Notes under the pieces: model-generated
The model's database searches: none
What the model was told of the DNA's origin: nothing
The model's input: only the letters and a program-made list of their open reading frames with translations
Position numbers and translations under genes: made by a program
Part shown: one piece after another, positions 1 to 11,400 of the stretch
How the letters are laid out: each line of letters begins with the position of its first letter
Numbering within the stretch: the stretch's first letter is position 1
Assembly (NCBI RefSeq): GCF_031877795.1
Contig: NC_133943.1
Coordinates: 13,261,001 to 13,325,000 of the forward strand
Reading direction: 5' to 3'
From: Strix aluco
Taxonomy: Eukaryota > Chordata > Aves > Strigiformes > Strigidae
Length of the DNA: 64,000 nt

Positions 1-600
1 CTCGACCTGCTGCCCACACTGCTCTTGATGCAGCCCAGGACATGGTTGGCTTTCTGGGCTGCGAACGCACATTGCAGCAGGGCTTGTGAACATGAGGCTG
101 CTTCTATCTATCTGTAGAGGGCCTCATCCTCTCAGTCTTCCTGGTAGGGTGGCCTGTAGTAGATCCCCACTGTAACATCTCCTGTTCCTGCCTTCCCTTT
201 AATCCTGACCCACAAGCTCTCAGTTGGCTCCTCATCCATCCCCAGGCAGAGCTCCAGGCACTCCAGCTGGTCTCTGACAGAGGGTGAGTCACAGAATCAC
301 AGAATCATCTAGGTTGGAAAAGACCTTGAAGATCACCTAGTCCAACCATTAACCTAACATTGACAGTGGTCAATTTGGTTCCAGACGGTAAACCACAAAT
401 TGCCTGTCCTTCCTAAAGAGCCTGTATCCTCCCATTCCAACACTCCAGTCGTAGGAGACATCCCACCACATCTCTGTGATGCCAATAAGATCGTAGCCCT
501 GCAGATGTGCACACATCTCTAGCTTCTCGTGTTTATTCCCCATGCTACATGTGTTTGCATAGAGGCATTTAAGTTGGGCCCCGGTGAAGCTGATTTACTG
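1..600 (-). mobile_element. CR1 ORF2 fragment with internal deletion, host of a nested CR1
   Basis: Read on the minus strand, 600 down to about 410 encodes the CR1 endonuclease region (CLYANTCSMGNK, GITEMWWDVSYDWS, GYRLFRKDRQ). It resumes at about 293-104 (ESLWVRIKGKAG, VGIYYRPPYQED). From about 100 to 1 it jumps to the far C-terminal ORF2 (CAFAAQKANHVLGCIKSS), implying a large internal deletion that removed most of the RT. Stops show the copy is dead. It extends beyond the left edge of the window. Confidence 0.85.
294..408 (-). mobile_element. Short CR1 3' end inserted in the older CR1
   Basis: Plus strand shows cacagaatcacagaatcatc, the reverse complement of the CR1 3' terminus (tandem ATTCTGTG units), then the usual ggttggaaaagacctt and agtccaaccatt blocks. 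It interrupts the endonuclease frame of the surrounding CR1, so it is the younger insertion. The 5' boundary near 408 is approximate. Confidence 0.85.
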
Positions 601-610
601 GCTGGAATTC

Positions 611-638
611 CTTTGTGCTGCTCTTCAGCAGCACAAAG
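611..638. repeat. Perfect 12-bp inverted repeat with 4-nt loop
   Basis: Arms CTTTGTGCTGCT (611-622) and AGCAGCACAAAG (627-638) around CTTC. A partial second copy (gtgctcttcagcagca) follows at about 647-662. Sits at the edge of the CR1 copy. Confidence 0.9.
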
Positions 639-639
639 A

Positions 640-3600
640 GAATGATGTGCTCTTCAGCAGCAGAAATGAAATTGCTCTAATAAATTAGTGATTACTTATC
701 CAAATATAAAAAGGTAACTCCTCTCAGCAGAAACCAAAAATGATGAAGCCCTCCAACAAAAAAAATCTGTATTTTCAAATGCTGTGATTAAAAATCCAGT
801 TTCAGAAAGACATAATAAATATAAACCAGAAAGAGCTCTTAAAGATAGTCAACAGCTGATTTCCCTGTACAGCTTGTCTTTTAGTTTCTCTGGTTGCTAA
901 GATACTAGCAGTATTACTTTTCACTACATCGTTGGGATTTGAAGGTTTATATTGTAAATCTCCTCTCCAAGTATTGCATCTGTACGTTTACCTGCACCTT
1001 TCCTTTCAGAAAGAGCAGGTGGACAGTGTAAGTGAGATTCTCCACACGTATAAAGCCACAGACCTACAGTTACTCCAGCGGAGCACTCCTACCTTCCAAC
1101 CACTTACAATCTGGCCTGGTAAATGCAACTGCTTTATTTAGAAATTAACAGTTTTGGGGTTGTGTCATACTAGGTAATGTAGACTCTTCAATATATGTAG
1201 ATAACTTCACTGTCCTAAAAGATTCTAGATTTATTTTATATGAGGTTTCTGATTTTCAAAGTTAACTTTCAAATTCTATGCTCAAATACCTGATTGCCTC
1301 AATCAAAATAATTTTGATGTCTAAATGGTTTTGTATTTTAGTGCTCTACCATCAGTCTTAAACTATCATGAAGCCTCCAGGCTGGGGAAGTTGTCTTCAG
1401 GATTTTATAAATGATGATGTCCATTTCCAGGAGAACTGAAGATAGAATGATTTGAAAGAAACTCATTCTTTAAAGTTCATCACTCTCACTAAGTGTGATT
1501 AAACACTATATAATTTAACATTATTTGCTGATAGAAAATCAAAGCATTTGCCCCGAGCATGCTGACATTTACAGCAGTGGAGAACATTTGCACATTTTAT
1601 GCTTATAATAACAGATGAAGTATGAAATGGATTCTGATAATGCTTTGAACACCATGGAAGTTTTGTCATTTATCACAGCATATGAGCTTGCTCTGGATCT
1701 CTAACATTATTGTGATATATTTCTATACAGTAGAAGTAGAGTATAGCTTTATTTTGATGATGGATAGTGGATGAATCTTCAAAAGTCCAGTAAGCACGTT
1801 CTCTTCAAGCAAGCCCCACTGTAATGCCAATCTAATTTCTCGCAGGGATTTTTTTTTTTTCTTTTTTTGTTAATAAAGACTTGGGTAGACAAATAGCTGA
1901 TGTGGATCATCTGTAACTCCTTATGCGAAGAGATCAGATTCTCTCTTGAGATGCTCTACTGTCTTACATTTCTGTGAAACTATGATATATCACAAATAAC
2001 CAGTTATGTGGAGTAATCTCAAGAAACTGCAAATCAGTCTAAATTTTAAATAAATGCAAGTCAAATGCACACGTCGTGTCAGAATATTCCTTTTAAATAA
2101 GCTGCCTTCTGAATCAGTATTAGGATTTAAAATATTTATTTGGTGTGTGCTTGGACTCCCTTTATTAAAAGGTCCTGGAGAGTTAGATTCCTTTGGGCTG
2201 TAAATTTTATCTTTGGGTTTTTTTCATCTGAGAACTAATAGCTGCAAGCACAATTCTGGCTCTTTGATGTCTCTGGACTATATTCTCTCCTTACTGTGAA
2301 ACTGAAGATTATGAAAAGGAGCAAAGGATCTTAAGAACAGATTCTCATACTTTATAAACGTTCAAAATTTTTTGAGAAATTGTATTTGAGTCTTTACAGC
2401 ATTAACTTCTCTCAGAACAAGATTAAAAGCAAAATCATCTTAGTCTACAAGTGTGGAGCCATTCTTCACAGTCCTCTGCACTTAACTGAGAACATACATG
2501 GAGGCATATGTTACTCATTTTACTCATAAAACATGTTAGCTAGACACTCCAAGCCCTGAGTGATCTCTGAAAGTAGTTCAAGAGTTTTGTTTGGAAATCT
2601 CCAGAAGGCCTTGAACATGTTCATGTTCTTCCTTTATCATTATGGTGTACTCCTGGTCTTGGTAATTATTAGTCCATCTCCTGCTCTATCCCATGTACGC
2701 AGTAACAGAACCAAGGATCTGGTCTCCTCTTCAAATCTTGATTTAGATCATGACATTACTGGCTGCAAGTTGCCTAAACATTGTGAAAGAGGAACCATTC
2801 AGATTTAGCATATATAGATCCTGGCAAAAGTCTTTAGAATTAAAGTATTAACAAAACAAGATAGGCTCTAATAAAATGTCAGCTGAGTCCAGCTGATTTT
2901 AAATAAGCTCTATTGACCTGCCTGCAGCCTACTGATTTACATTTGTCCTTTTTTGAATAAAAACAATAAAAGTACAGAAGTTCCCTAAATGATCTCTTTG
3001 AGGTTAAATAGAACAATGTTAGTAAAACAGGGAGGAATACCAGCATACAAAAGGAAGGCCACTGCTGTGCTGACGCTCATTGTCCAATGTACTGGTTACT
3101 TATTTTAAACATTTTTCACTGTTTGGGAAAAATACATTCTCTCCATCTGAGGTTCTTTGGATGCCCACCATCTCATGCAAAGTGCAATGCCCAGGAAGAC
3201 TAAAGTATCTACTGACTCACTGGAACAGTCTATGGTACTATAAGCGTAGCAGCTATTAAACCAATACATTCAACTTTAGAGCCCAGCTTTGCTTTCTGGC
3301 TGGCTTCACACTCTCACAGGGACTGCAGGCAAAACGGAAAAAAAGATCTGAACAGCTGAAAACATAACCAAGAGCTCTGACAAGTTTCTTGTCAGAGTTA
3401 TCTGAAGCAGTTGAAGAGATTATCTGTGGTTCTTGTGTCACCCTTGTGATGAGGGCAATAAACTGTGGCAGAGAAATAGCCCCCAGGGCTGGCAGCAACG
3501 ATGTGTTAAACTGGTCCCCCCCCTAGTCCCATAAAGGTCTTGACTCTGCTTTGTGGGGTTGAACCGAGGGCAACAACAAAGCAGCAGCTAATGACTTATT

Positions 3601-6600
3601 TTCTGTTAAGTCAAGGTCAAAATTCAGTTTCCCTGGAGCCAAAACTTGACCTTTTAGTTGTAGTAATCATCATTTAGAGTTCCGCTCTCCTGTTGAAGAA
3701 CACAATAACCACACCAGTTCTTTGGGCACTAACGTGGAAGGAAACCTGCCAAGTATGCCTGGAGGGGGGAGCATACTTCAGTAGCTGCACTGGGGATGGT
3801 GGATAAACAACCATCGTCTTCAATGCCTTCAGACAACAGACGGCTACCCCTCTGATATTTTTGGAAAAATAATGATTCAGACTCTATTTAATCTCAGTCT
3901 TGTTTATGTAACTGAGAATAATCAGGTGTTATATTAAAGAGCCAGGCAGCAAGTTCTGTTCACAGTTGTCTCATGTACTGATAATTGCAGCAAGTTCCAA
4001 TCACTGGCAGTGTCAAAAGTACTTTATAGATCTTCAGTGTTATTTGGTCAGCTCTCTAAATCCCACCCTCTGTGATCATTATCTTCAAGAGTATCTTGTC
4101 TCCACGTTTATATTTTTACTCAACAGTGCTGCTTACAAGTACCTAATCGTGCCACATCCTGCCTGAAGTCACCTTACCCCTAAAGCAAATAGCTCTGTAC
4201 TCCCACACCACCTCAAACTGCAATCAAACAAATGAATTAAACATTGCAGCATCAGCCAACAAAGTGTCAAAATACACGCAGTTCATCCTTGGGAAAAGTG
4301 GTTTCTGTGCTGGAGCACCATGCACACCCTATCTCTACATAGTTTAAAACCTGTTTTTCTATTTCTGAGGTATATCAGAAAAGAGAACAAACTGGATTCT
4401 GCCCTCTATCCCACCTGAATAATTCTGGATTTTAGACTGAACAGTAGATAATCAGCTATAAGTGTCAAAGACCACATCTCCAACTTGCTGTGCTAAGACA
4501 GACATGAACAAAGTGTAGACGTGTATGCATTTCCCACACCCTGTATTAGAAAAATCCTGAACAACTTGCGTCTGTTGAGAACATGATGGATGGCTCTTCA
4601 CTGGCCTTTGCCAGCAGCCTGGGACTGCATCTGTTACTCAGCTACCAATAGACCTGGTAACTTGGCTCCTCTTCACCTCTATATGAGGTGCCACCTTCAG
4701 TTTGCCACATAGGTATAGCTCCATATAGCTCAAAGCACTGTTGGATATGCAGTATTATTATTATAATAATATCATAGACCAAAATAAAAAGTATGCAGTG
4801 ATTTCACAAAAAAACATTAATTTTAGTGTTTTATAGTCCAAGTGTATGAAATGTTGAATATCACCAGAGGACACATTAAAAAGTGAGACACCTGTTCTGT
4901 TGTGAAGCATTTGCATTAGAACTAATGGAATATGTATCTTGACAGTATTATTAAATATGTCTTCAAATAAAAAAAAGCTAGCTTGGAAATCCAGTTAGGT
5001 CTAGATAACCCATTTAGTAAATACACCTCCCCTCTTGCAAATAAATTCATTGGAGGGCTTGCTTTCTTACTGTAGGCTTGCTTTCATTGGAAAAAAAAAA
5101 AGTTTTTTAACTCTAGATCCTGCTTCCCAAAGGGATTGATCGTCTCAGCTAATTTACCTCATGATCAAAGGAAAGTGCTTGTTCACCATCTTTTTAACAT
5201 GAGATAGTTCATGATCACTGCTTCCCCAGGAGCATAGAAAAGATCACACTGTTTAGCAGTGAATATGGGTCCTGAACTATGGCAGCATCTGCTTTGGAGG
5301 AGGGATGTTCACATTCTCACACAGGCGGAGAGGGATCAGCGGAGAGCTTTATAAAGCTGCGGAGCTAGCTGGGATGCAGAGGCCGGGTCTTGCCCGATAC
5401 TGCCTTTGTTTCTGATTGTTGCAGATTTGTCTCTCCTCAAGGATTAGGGATGCTTTTCTTCTATGTTGCAAACTCTCCAGGTAAATGAATCTATTGGACC
5501 ATTTTGTTAACATCTACCACACAACAGAATTACCAGATTGTAGGTCTAGCTGTAGAATTATCTAAGGCAGCATACAACTTTGGATTCTTTCTTTCTTTTA
5601 ACTGAAGTAACTATTTTTGGTTACAGCCTAGAAGCTACTTAGAGAGGGGCTGTCTTCTACATCTTTTATCCCCTGACATAGCAGGGACTCCATCACCACA
5701 GAGCTTTTAGGGGCTATTTTGCTGGAGATCATAAGCAATCCTTCCTTCATTCCCCTTCTTAAAAGGACCCTCCCTTAACTATATGCCATTTCTGAACCTA
5801 AGCTCAGCTGTCAGGGCAAAATGCATGGCAGAGTGGTTTTCCAGAAGCTGTGATGAGAAAACACGAGATTAGTTCTTGGCTTTGAGTTTAGAAACATCTA
5901 CAAGTCTTCCAGATTTGCTTAAACATAATCTGTTTGGCCCTTTACCCATATATGCTTGGTCCCCTTACACATTCAGATAAATTTGTTATCTAGTTTTTCT
6001 GATAAGCATTCCTATAGCATGGCCTACTAGATAGAGGAGTGGCCTCTGAAAACATGAGTTTGACACTCATGGATGACAATAGGAAAATCACTACTCTGCC
6101 TCTGGTTTTTTTTTCCTCTCAACAACACACCAAGTCATGACCATATTACATTTATTACTATAAAAACACTTCACATTTTGTAATAAAATGTATAAGGAAT
6201 TGGCATCTTCTTTAAGTTCAAAGGAAATGGACCATTTAATGTAAAAACATGGCTGTGAATCATAAAAGCTTGATCTTAAGTTTTGTCACCCAAGGTCCAT
6301 TCCCAGCTAGTGAGCAAACATTTGAACAATCTCACACTCCATTAACAATAATCTCAGCTATGCCTAATTTCCTTCATTTTGTGCATCATGCAAAAAATCT
6401 CTTTCTGAATTGTTTAACAGCTGACAATTAATACTTTAATAATTATAGTTCTACGTGTGCTCTTGCTTTGGCTACCAGAAATCCCAGTGGCAGGTATGCT
6501 ACTCAATTTTATGGGTTTTTTGGTTACTTTAAAGTAACATATTGAAGACTCTAGTTACAGTAATTATTATAACACACAGAAGTTAAATTAGCATTTGCTA

Positions 6601-7912
6601 AATAGGTTATTAAACAGATCACACGTTGTGATAAGTAGTAAATAGCTAGATTAATATAGCATGTATAAAAAAAGCTAAAAACCTACTTAAATCAGAACCA
6701 GTGGTAGATTCACAAAAGTACAGATTGCTTGAATTTAAAACATAGTTATGATTTTACCCCACATTGTGAAGAAAAAGTTGGGAAACGGTCTTACTAGTCA
6801 ACATTTCTATAAGAAATACCAAAGTCACCTTTCATTGCATTGCAATAGGTAGTGATGATGCTGACATTTTATGTTTGGTTTTTTTTTTTTCTGCATCTTG
6901 TTGCCCTGAGATACCGAAAAGGATGAATGTATTATGCATATTTTGGTCATTCTACACCATGTACTTACTGCAATGTGATTAGTGACCTTCATATATTGCT
7001 TGTCAAAATTTCTGTTATTGAAATCTCCATCAACTACTGAATGTAACCAATTTAGGGAGGAGCATGATTTATACTTGACTGAATGCAGCAACACTACATA
7101 ATAATATAGAAAATGGAAGGAAGAAACTGAATTTCTAGATGAAAAAGCAGGGACAACTTTAGAATTCCAGAACATAAATCCTTGAATTTGACTTGTTATA
7201 TCTGTCTACTTTTGTAGGTATGAAGAAGTAGATTCCACTTATCCCTGAGTTATCCTGTCAGTTCTTGGAGTTCAGTATTTGCATTCTTCTACTTTATAAA
7301 CTCATTTCTCCTTTTCTTAACAGTATCAGGTCAAACCACTGCCTGCATAAAAATACTGAGCTTACTGTTCAGGGAAAACAGATTATAGACCTGATATTTC
7401 TATATGTATGAAGTCCATATATTAAAAACCAGAACATTCTCTAGTATCTTTCTGATGCTGTTATTCTGCAAATACCTTTAGTACCAGGAGATGACACATT
7501 TTCCAGGCAAAACTGTAATTTTTAAGTTAGTAAGTTCTTTTTAAGACTTTGATAGTAAAAGCTAGAGTGGGATGTGTTGCTCTAAGACTTAGGTTAATAT
7601 AGAATGGATTCTCTCTCTATTACCTCAATAGCATAATAACATTGAAACATCACTAGTACAATTATTCCCTATTAGTGTGAAAGAAAAATATTCCTTGGTG
7701 AAAGAAAGTAAGTGTATGTTTCTCAGCAACTGTGTGATGCTCATGTAACATTCCTCTAATGAGACAGAACCAGGAAGATCAAGAAGTCATGTAATGACAA
7801 ACCGAAACTATATATGCACATAGGAAAAGTTGCATATTAGAGATATTATTGCACTACTCCACGTGCCTCTCTCCTTTTGTAGGGAGCATCATGGTTAAGT
7901 ATAAATAGACTT
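640..7912. other. Region downstream of ATP10B, no recognised gene
   Basis: About 7.3 kb of AT-rich sequence that would contain the ATP10B 3' UTR at its right end. ORFs are short and show no known domain. A palindromic TATA-containing element with an exon-like stretch lies at 5345-5480. Homopolymer runs are at about 1851-1867 and 5091-5102. Confidence 0.7.
5345..5480 (+). promoter_or_regulatory. Palindromic TATA element followed by a first-exon-like segment
   Basis: AGCTTTATAAAGCT at 5345-5358 is a perfect 14-bp palindrome holding a TATA box readable on both strands. It is followed by a locally GC-richer stretch (5359-5400) and a donor-like ctctccag|gtaaat at 5478-5484. Read on the plus strand this looks like a non-coding first exon of about 105 nt pointing towards the ATP10B 3' end. 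No ORF of note inside. Chance remains likely. Confidence 0.22.
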
Positions 7913-7918
7913 TTTATT
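7913..7918 (-). terminator. Candidate polyadenylation signal AATAAA
   Basis: AATAAA on the minus strand, about 55 nt after the ATP10B stop codon. This would give an unusually short 3' UTR and there is no strong GT-rich element after it. The next minus-strand AATAAA downstream is at about 6147-6152, so a 3' UTR of about 1.8 kb is equally possible. Confidence 0.3.
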
Positions 7919-7972
7919 TTCCCTATGGTATCCTTTTCCACATGGGCTGTGGATCCCATTTCTGAATGTTCT

Positions 7973-8480
7973 TCAGAGTGTCACTGCACTCACAGATTGC
8001 CGATGGCTTCCATGGTTAAAATTGTTAGCATTATTTTTAGTCAGTTTGCCACTGTTCTGTCCAGGATTTGTTACCCTGCTGGGTACAAGGGGGTAATGGC
8101 CAGAGAAAGGTCCTGCTGAAGAGTCTGTAGCAGTAGATTCTTCCTCTGCCCACCTATTAAAGAAACAGTAGCCTTCTTCAGGTGTCTGTTTCCTGAGAGG
8201 ATTCACATCAGAGGTGGAAAGTCCCTGAGTTTCTGTGTCCCCATGAGAGACAGCTGCTGCTGCTGGATGTAAAAATGGTGACACACATAAGTGGCTGATG
8301 TTTTGGTCAAGGTCATCATTAGATGCAGGTGATGCTACAGCTGCACCAGAGGTAGTTTGTTTTCTTGATCTCAATTTCTGGATTTCAAGATCCTGTTGCC
8401 CTTTGGGAAGTTTATCTAGTTGCTGTGCTTTCAGAATCAGAGATGCTCCAAAGGTTCCTCGCAGAGCAAAAATGAAGAAC
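7973..8480 (-). CDS. ATP10B: ATP10B coding exon 22 (C-terminal tail and stop)
   Basis: Residues 1298-1466 plus TGA at 7975-7973. Starts [20 protein letters not shown], then [14 protein letters not shown], aligning with human RYFFLSLQGTCGKSLISKAQ and LDKLP-type residues. The middle of the tail is poorly conserved. The last residues, [12 protein letters not shown], correspond to the human end SHRRSQSSLTI. Acceptor ttcatcag|GTT completes the split Arg. The C-terminal V-T-L fits a class II PDZ-binding pattern. Confidence 0.94.
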
Positions 8481-11400
8481 CTGATGAAAGAGGAAGAGAA
8501 TGAATTGTCTTACCAGGGGGTTCCTTTCATAATCTGCATCACATAACACAAATCCTGTTGCTAATTTTCCATTGCTCTATAGGCATCTGGTAGACACCTT
8601 ATACCTGGTAGATGAAAGTTGACTTCTGGATCTTAATGCAACATGTAACTATACTTATCTTGACCTGTACAGAGTCAACTACATGCATATAAATACTAAA
8701 TAAATTATAATAGACCTACTTGAATGCTGAACAGTGCAAGAAAGATACACAGAAGTTCACCAAGAGATGCAGTATTTGAGGAGATTGAGACTGTATTTAT
8801 ACTGCTAAAACAGGCTAAAGAAGGGATCTTAATATGATAGGTAACATAAAACCAGAAATTACAAAACCTCAGCATGTGGATTTGCTCAGGAAGCAGAAAA
8901 AAAAAAAAAAAGTCCTACCTGCCCTTTGCAGGACAGAGAACTTATATAACTATATATTGTGTGCAGTGAGAGAGCACACACCCTCTCTCCATGTCATGTC
9001 TGTTTTGTCTGGAAACCAAAGTCTCTTTCAAAGCATCTTTCTAATAGGATTTGACCTTTACATAGATGGCCTCAATATGCATTTTAAAACAAACATGGGG
9101 ACTCTTTGAAATTGCATTAAGAAAGCTGTCATCTTCACATCCTGCTGCTAAATGTATGCATAAATAAGTATAACGAGATTAAAAAGGCTAACAAGCTAGA
9201 CTGTGTACAGAGGTCTTTTAAGGCAATGGGTTTCTCAGGCCTATCTGCACAAGTAGGAATGGATAAACACGTATTTGCTATGCCTGTGCTCAGGCTGGTC
9301 AATCCCATAGCATCTCAGGATTGGGAACTGTGCAGTTGCTGGTTATGGTTGGGCAGCTAAGAGCACAACTACAGAGAGCTGGGATCCATTTGTGTAGATC
9401 TGGTGTGGATCATAGTGTCCTTTGTCTTTCCCCTCAAGTCGCCCTCTGTATGTTCTGTGCAAGTTGCCAGTGGACCAGACAGGAGGACAGAGAAGGGAAG
9501 GAGAACTGTGTCTTTCATCCCGTGAACTGCTTTCACTTGCTCCTGCCCTTCCCACAGCCCTGCAGGGTGCGAGACTCAATTACCTGTTGGGGCTCTGCAG
9601 GGCTTCCTGGCAGACTGCAGTCTGCCTCCCACAGCTGGAGAAATATATCTGGTTCGTATATTGAAACCCTCCAAAAGACACAGTGCCTTCCCTTGCCAAT
9701 GAATGAACATGAAATTCAGATCTCTTTCTTCTTCTCAGATTAGAGGGTTTTAGTACCTAACACTGTGCAGTTTGTGTCCCAAAACAAAGTTCAGAGGCAG
9801 TTCTGAGGTGCAGATGCACAGAGGATGCACTGCAAAGTACTGCCAGACATGCTCCAGGAAAAGCTTGCATGCAGGCAGGGCACGGGCAAGCGCCCCCCGA
9901 GTGCCTGCAGTGTCTCAGAAATGTCAGCTAGCACAGAAGGCAGTAGCAAAAGGAAGAACTGAGGAGAGCAAGGATTTTAACAAAGCTTCTTAGAAAGAAA
10001 CCAGAATCTCAAGGACCCAACTGGTTTCTGAAGGAGATAGGGAGCAGGCAACGTGGTGAGATGAACCAACTGAAACTTAAAATTAAGTGCATTTTAACAA
10101 CGGGTGGTTTCACCACTGCTGTGATATGCTGATGCAGCTAAATTGTAGTAGATACTGGGGGATGGATATTCTGTGAACTGAGGACTCTGCAGAAGATAAT
10201 CTGGGGTATGTACATGAAGGAACAGCAGTTCTCCAACCCTGAAGATATCAAGATACAAATCTTTAAGCTCAGTATCCTGCTGAGGCAGCAACAATAACCT
10301 TGCTGAATTCCCAAGATGGAGATATGAGTTCTCTAACCACATGTTTGATGTAGCTCTCGGTAGAAAGCTCAGAGTTAAAAATGACACTGCGAATGAAGGC
10401 TGATAGGAAAACAAAAATCACACAGGAGCAAAACAGCCTGGGAAAGGATGCCCTGCCTAGGAGACATGAGACCTTACTGAACTGTGTGTTGTTTATCCTG
10501 ACCTGAAGTTATATAATATAACATGAAATCACAAGAGCATCTCAACTCAAATGGGGAAATAATAATAATAATTTGAAGAAAAATATAGTCTAATCTTGAA
10601 AGGATCCTTTTTTAGACAAAGTTAAGGCTCAGATTCTAATGGCTTAAAGGACTTACAAAATCAGATACTAAGGATATTTTCCTGATTCTTGCAATACTAG
10701 TGTGCTGCACTACTTCATGACAATTAGGATGAGAAAGAGACTAGCAAGATAGTCAAACAAACCCATTTCTTTCATTGTCCAAGCACAAATAAAGATTTTT
10801 AAATAAGTGGTGCAACTCAGACAAAGCATATCTGCTTAAAGAATCATTAAGGTATTAAGCACCAAAAGTAGTAAGGTTACAATATACGTATACGGGAACA
10901 GAATCATTATGTTTTTCAAACCAGTTTTTCAGCAACCTATCAAAATAATTATCCCTCTCCAAATATTATTCAGCCTCAGTTAAAGCTATCTTTAACATAC
11001 CTGATTTGTTGCACAGAGTGAAACTAAAATTCTGGATGCAGAAAATTATTTCATATAGAAACATGTTCTTAAATTTGGCTTAGTAATGCACTGTAATACA
11101 CTTAACAAACAGAATACATTTTGTAACTCTCAAAGCACATAGGAATATTTCAAAGACCTGCTTTCTAGTCTTGATCTTGTGTTTATGATAGTGAGCAATT
11201 ATGTAGCAGATTTGTACTTGTAAACTTTGAAGTACCCCAGAAATAAAGGTTTTCCTGATGGGAAAACAAAAGCAGTAGATATACAGTGACTTATCTAGGG
11301 TTATATAGCTGAATAAATTAAAGGTTCATGAACTGGAAAGTTGAATCCAGACATCTGACTTCCACACTGATCACTTAGCCCTGTGCAACACATGTGCCCA

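Noticed and set aside
104-292. 62-codon minus-strand ORF at the left end
   Set aside because: Out-of-frame reading within the CR1 endonuclease region.
9321-9743. Overlapping plus- and minus-strand ORFs (up to 140 codons)
   Set aside because: Locally higher GC gives few stops in several frames at once; no frame shows known homology or splice context.
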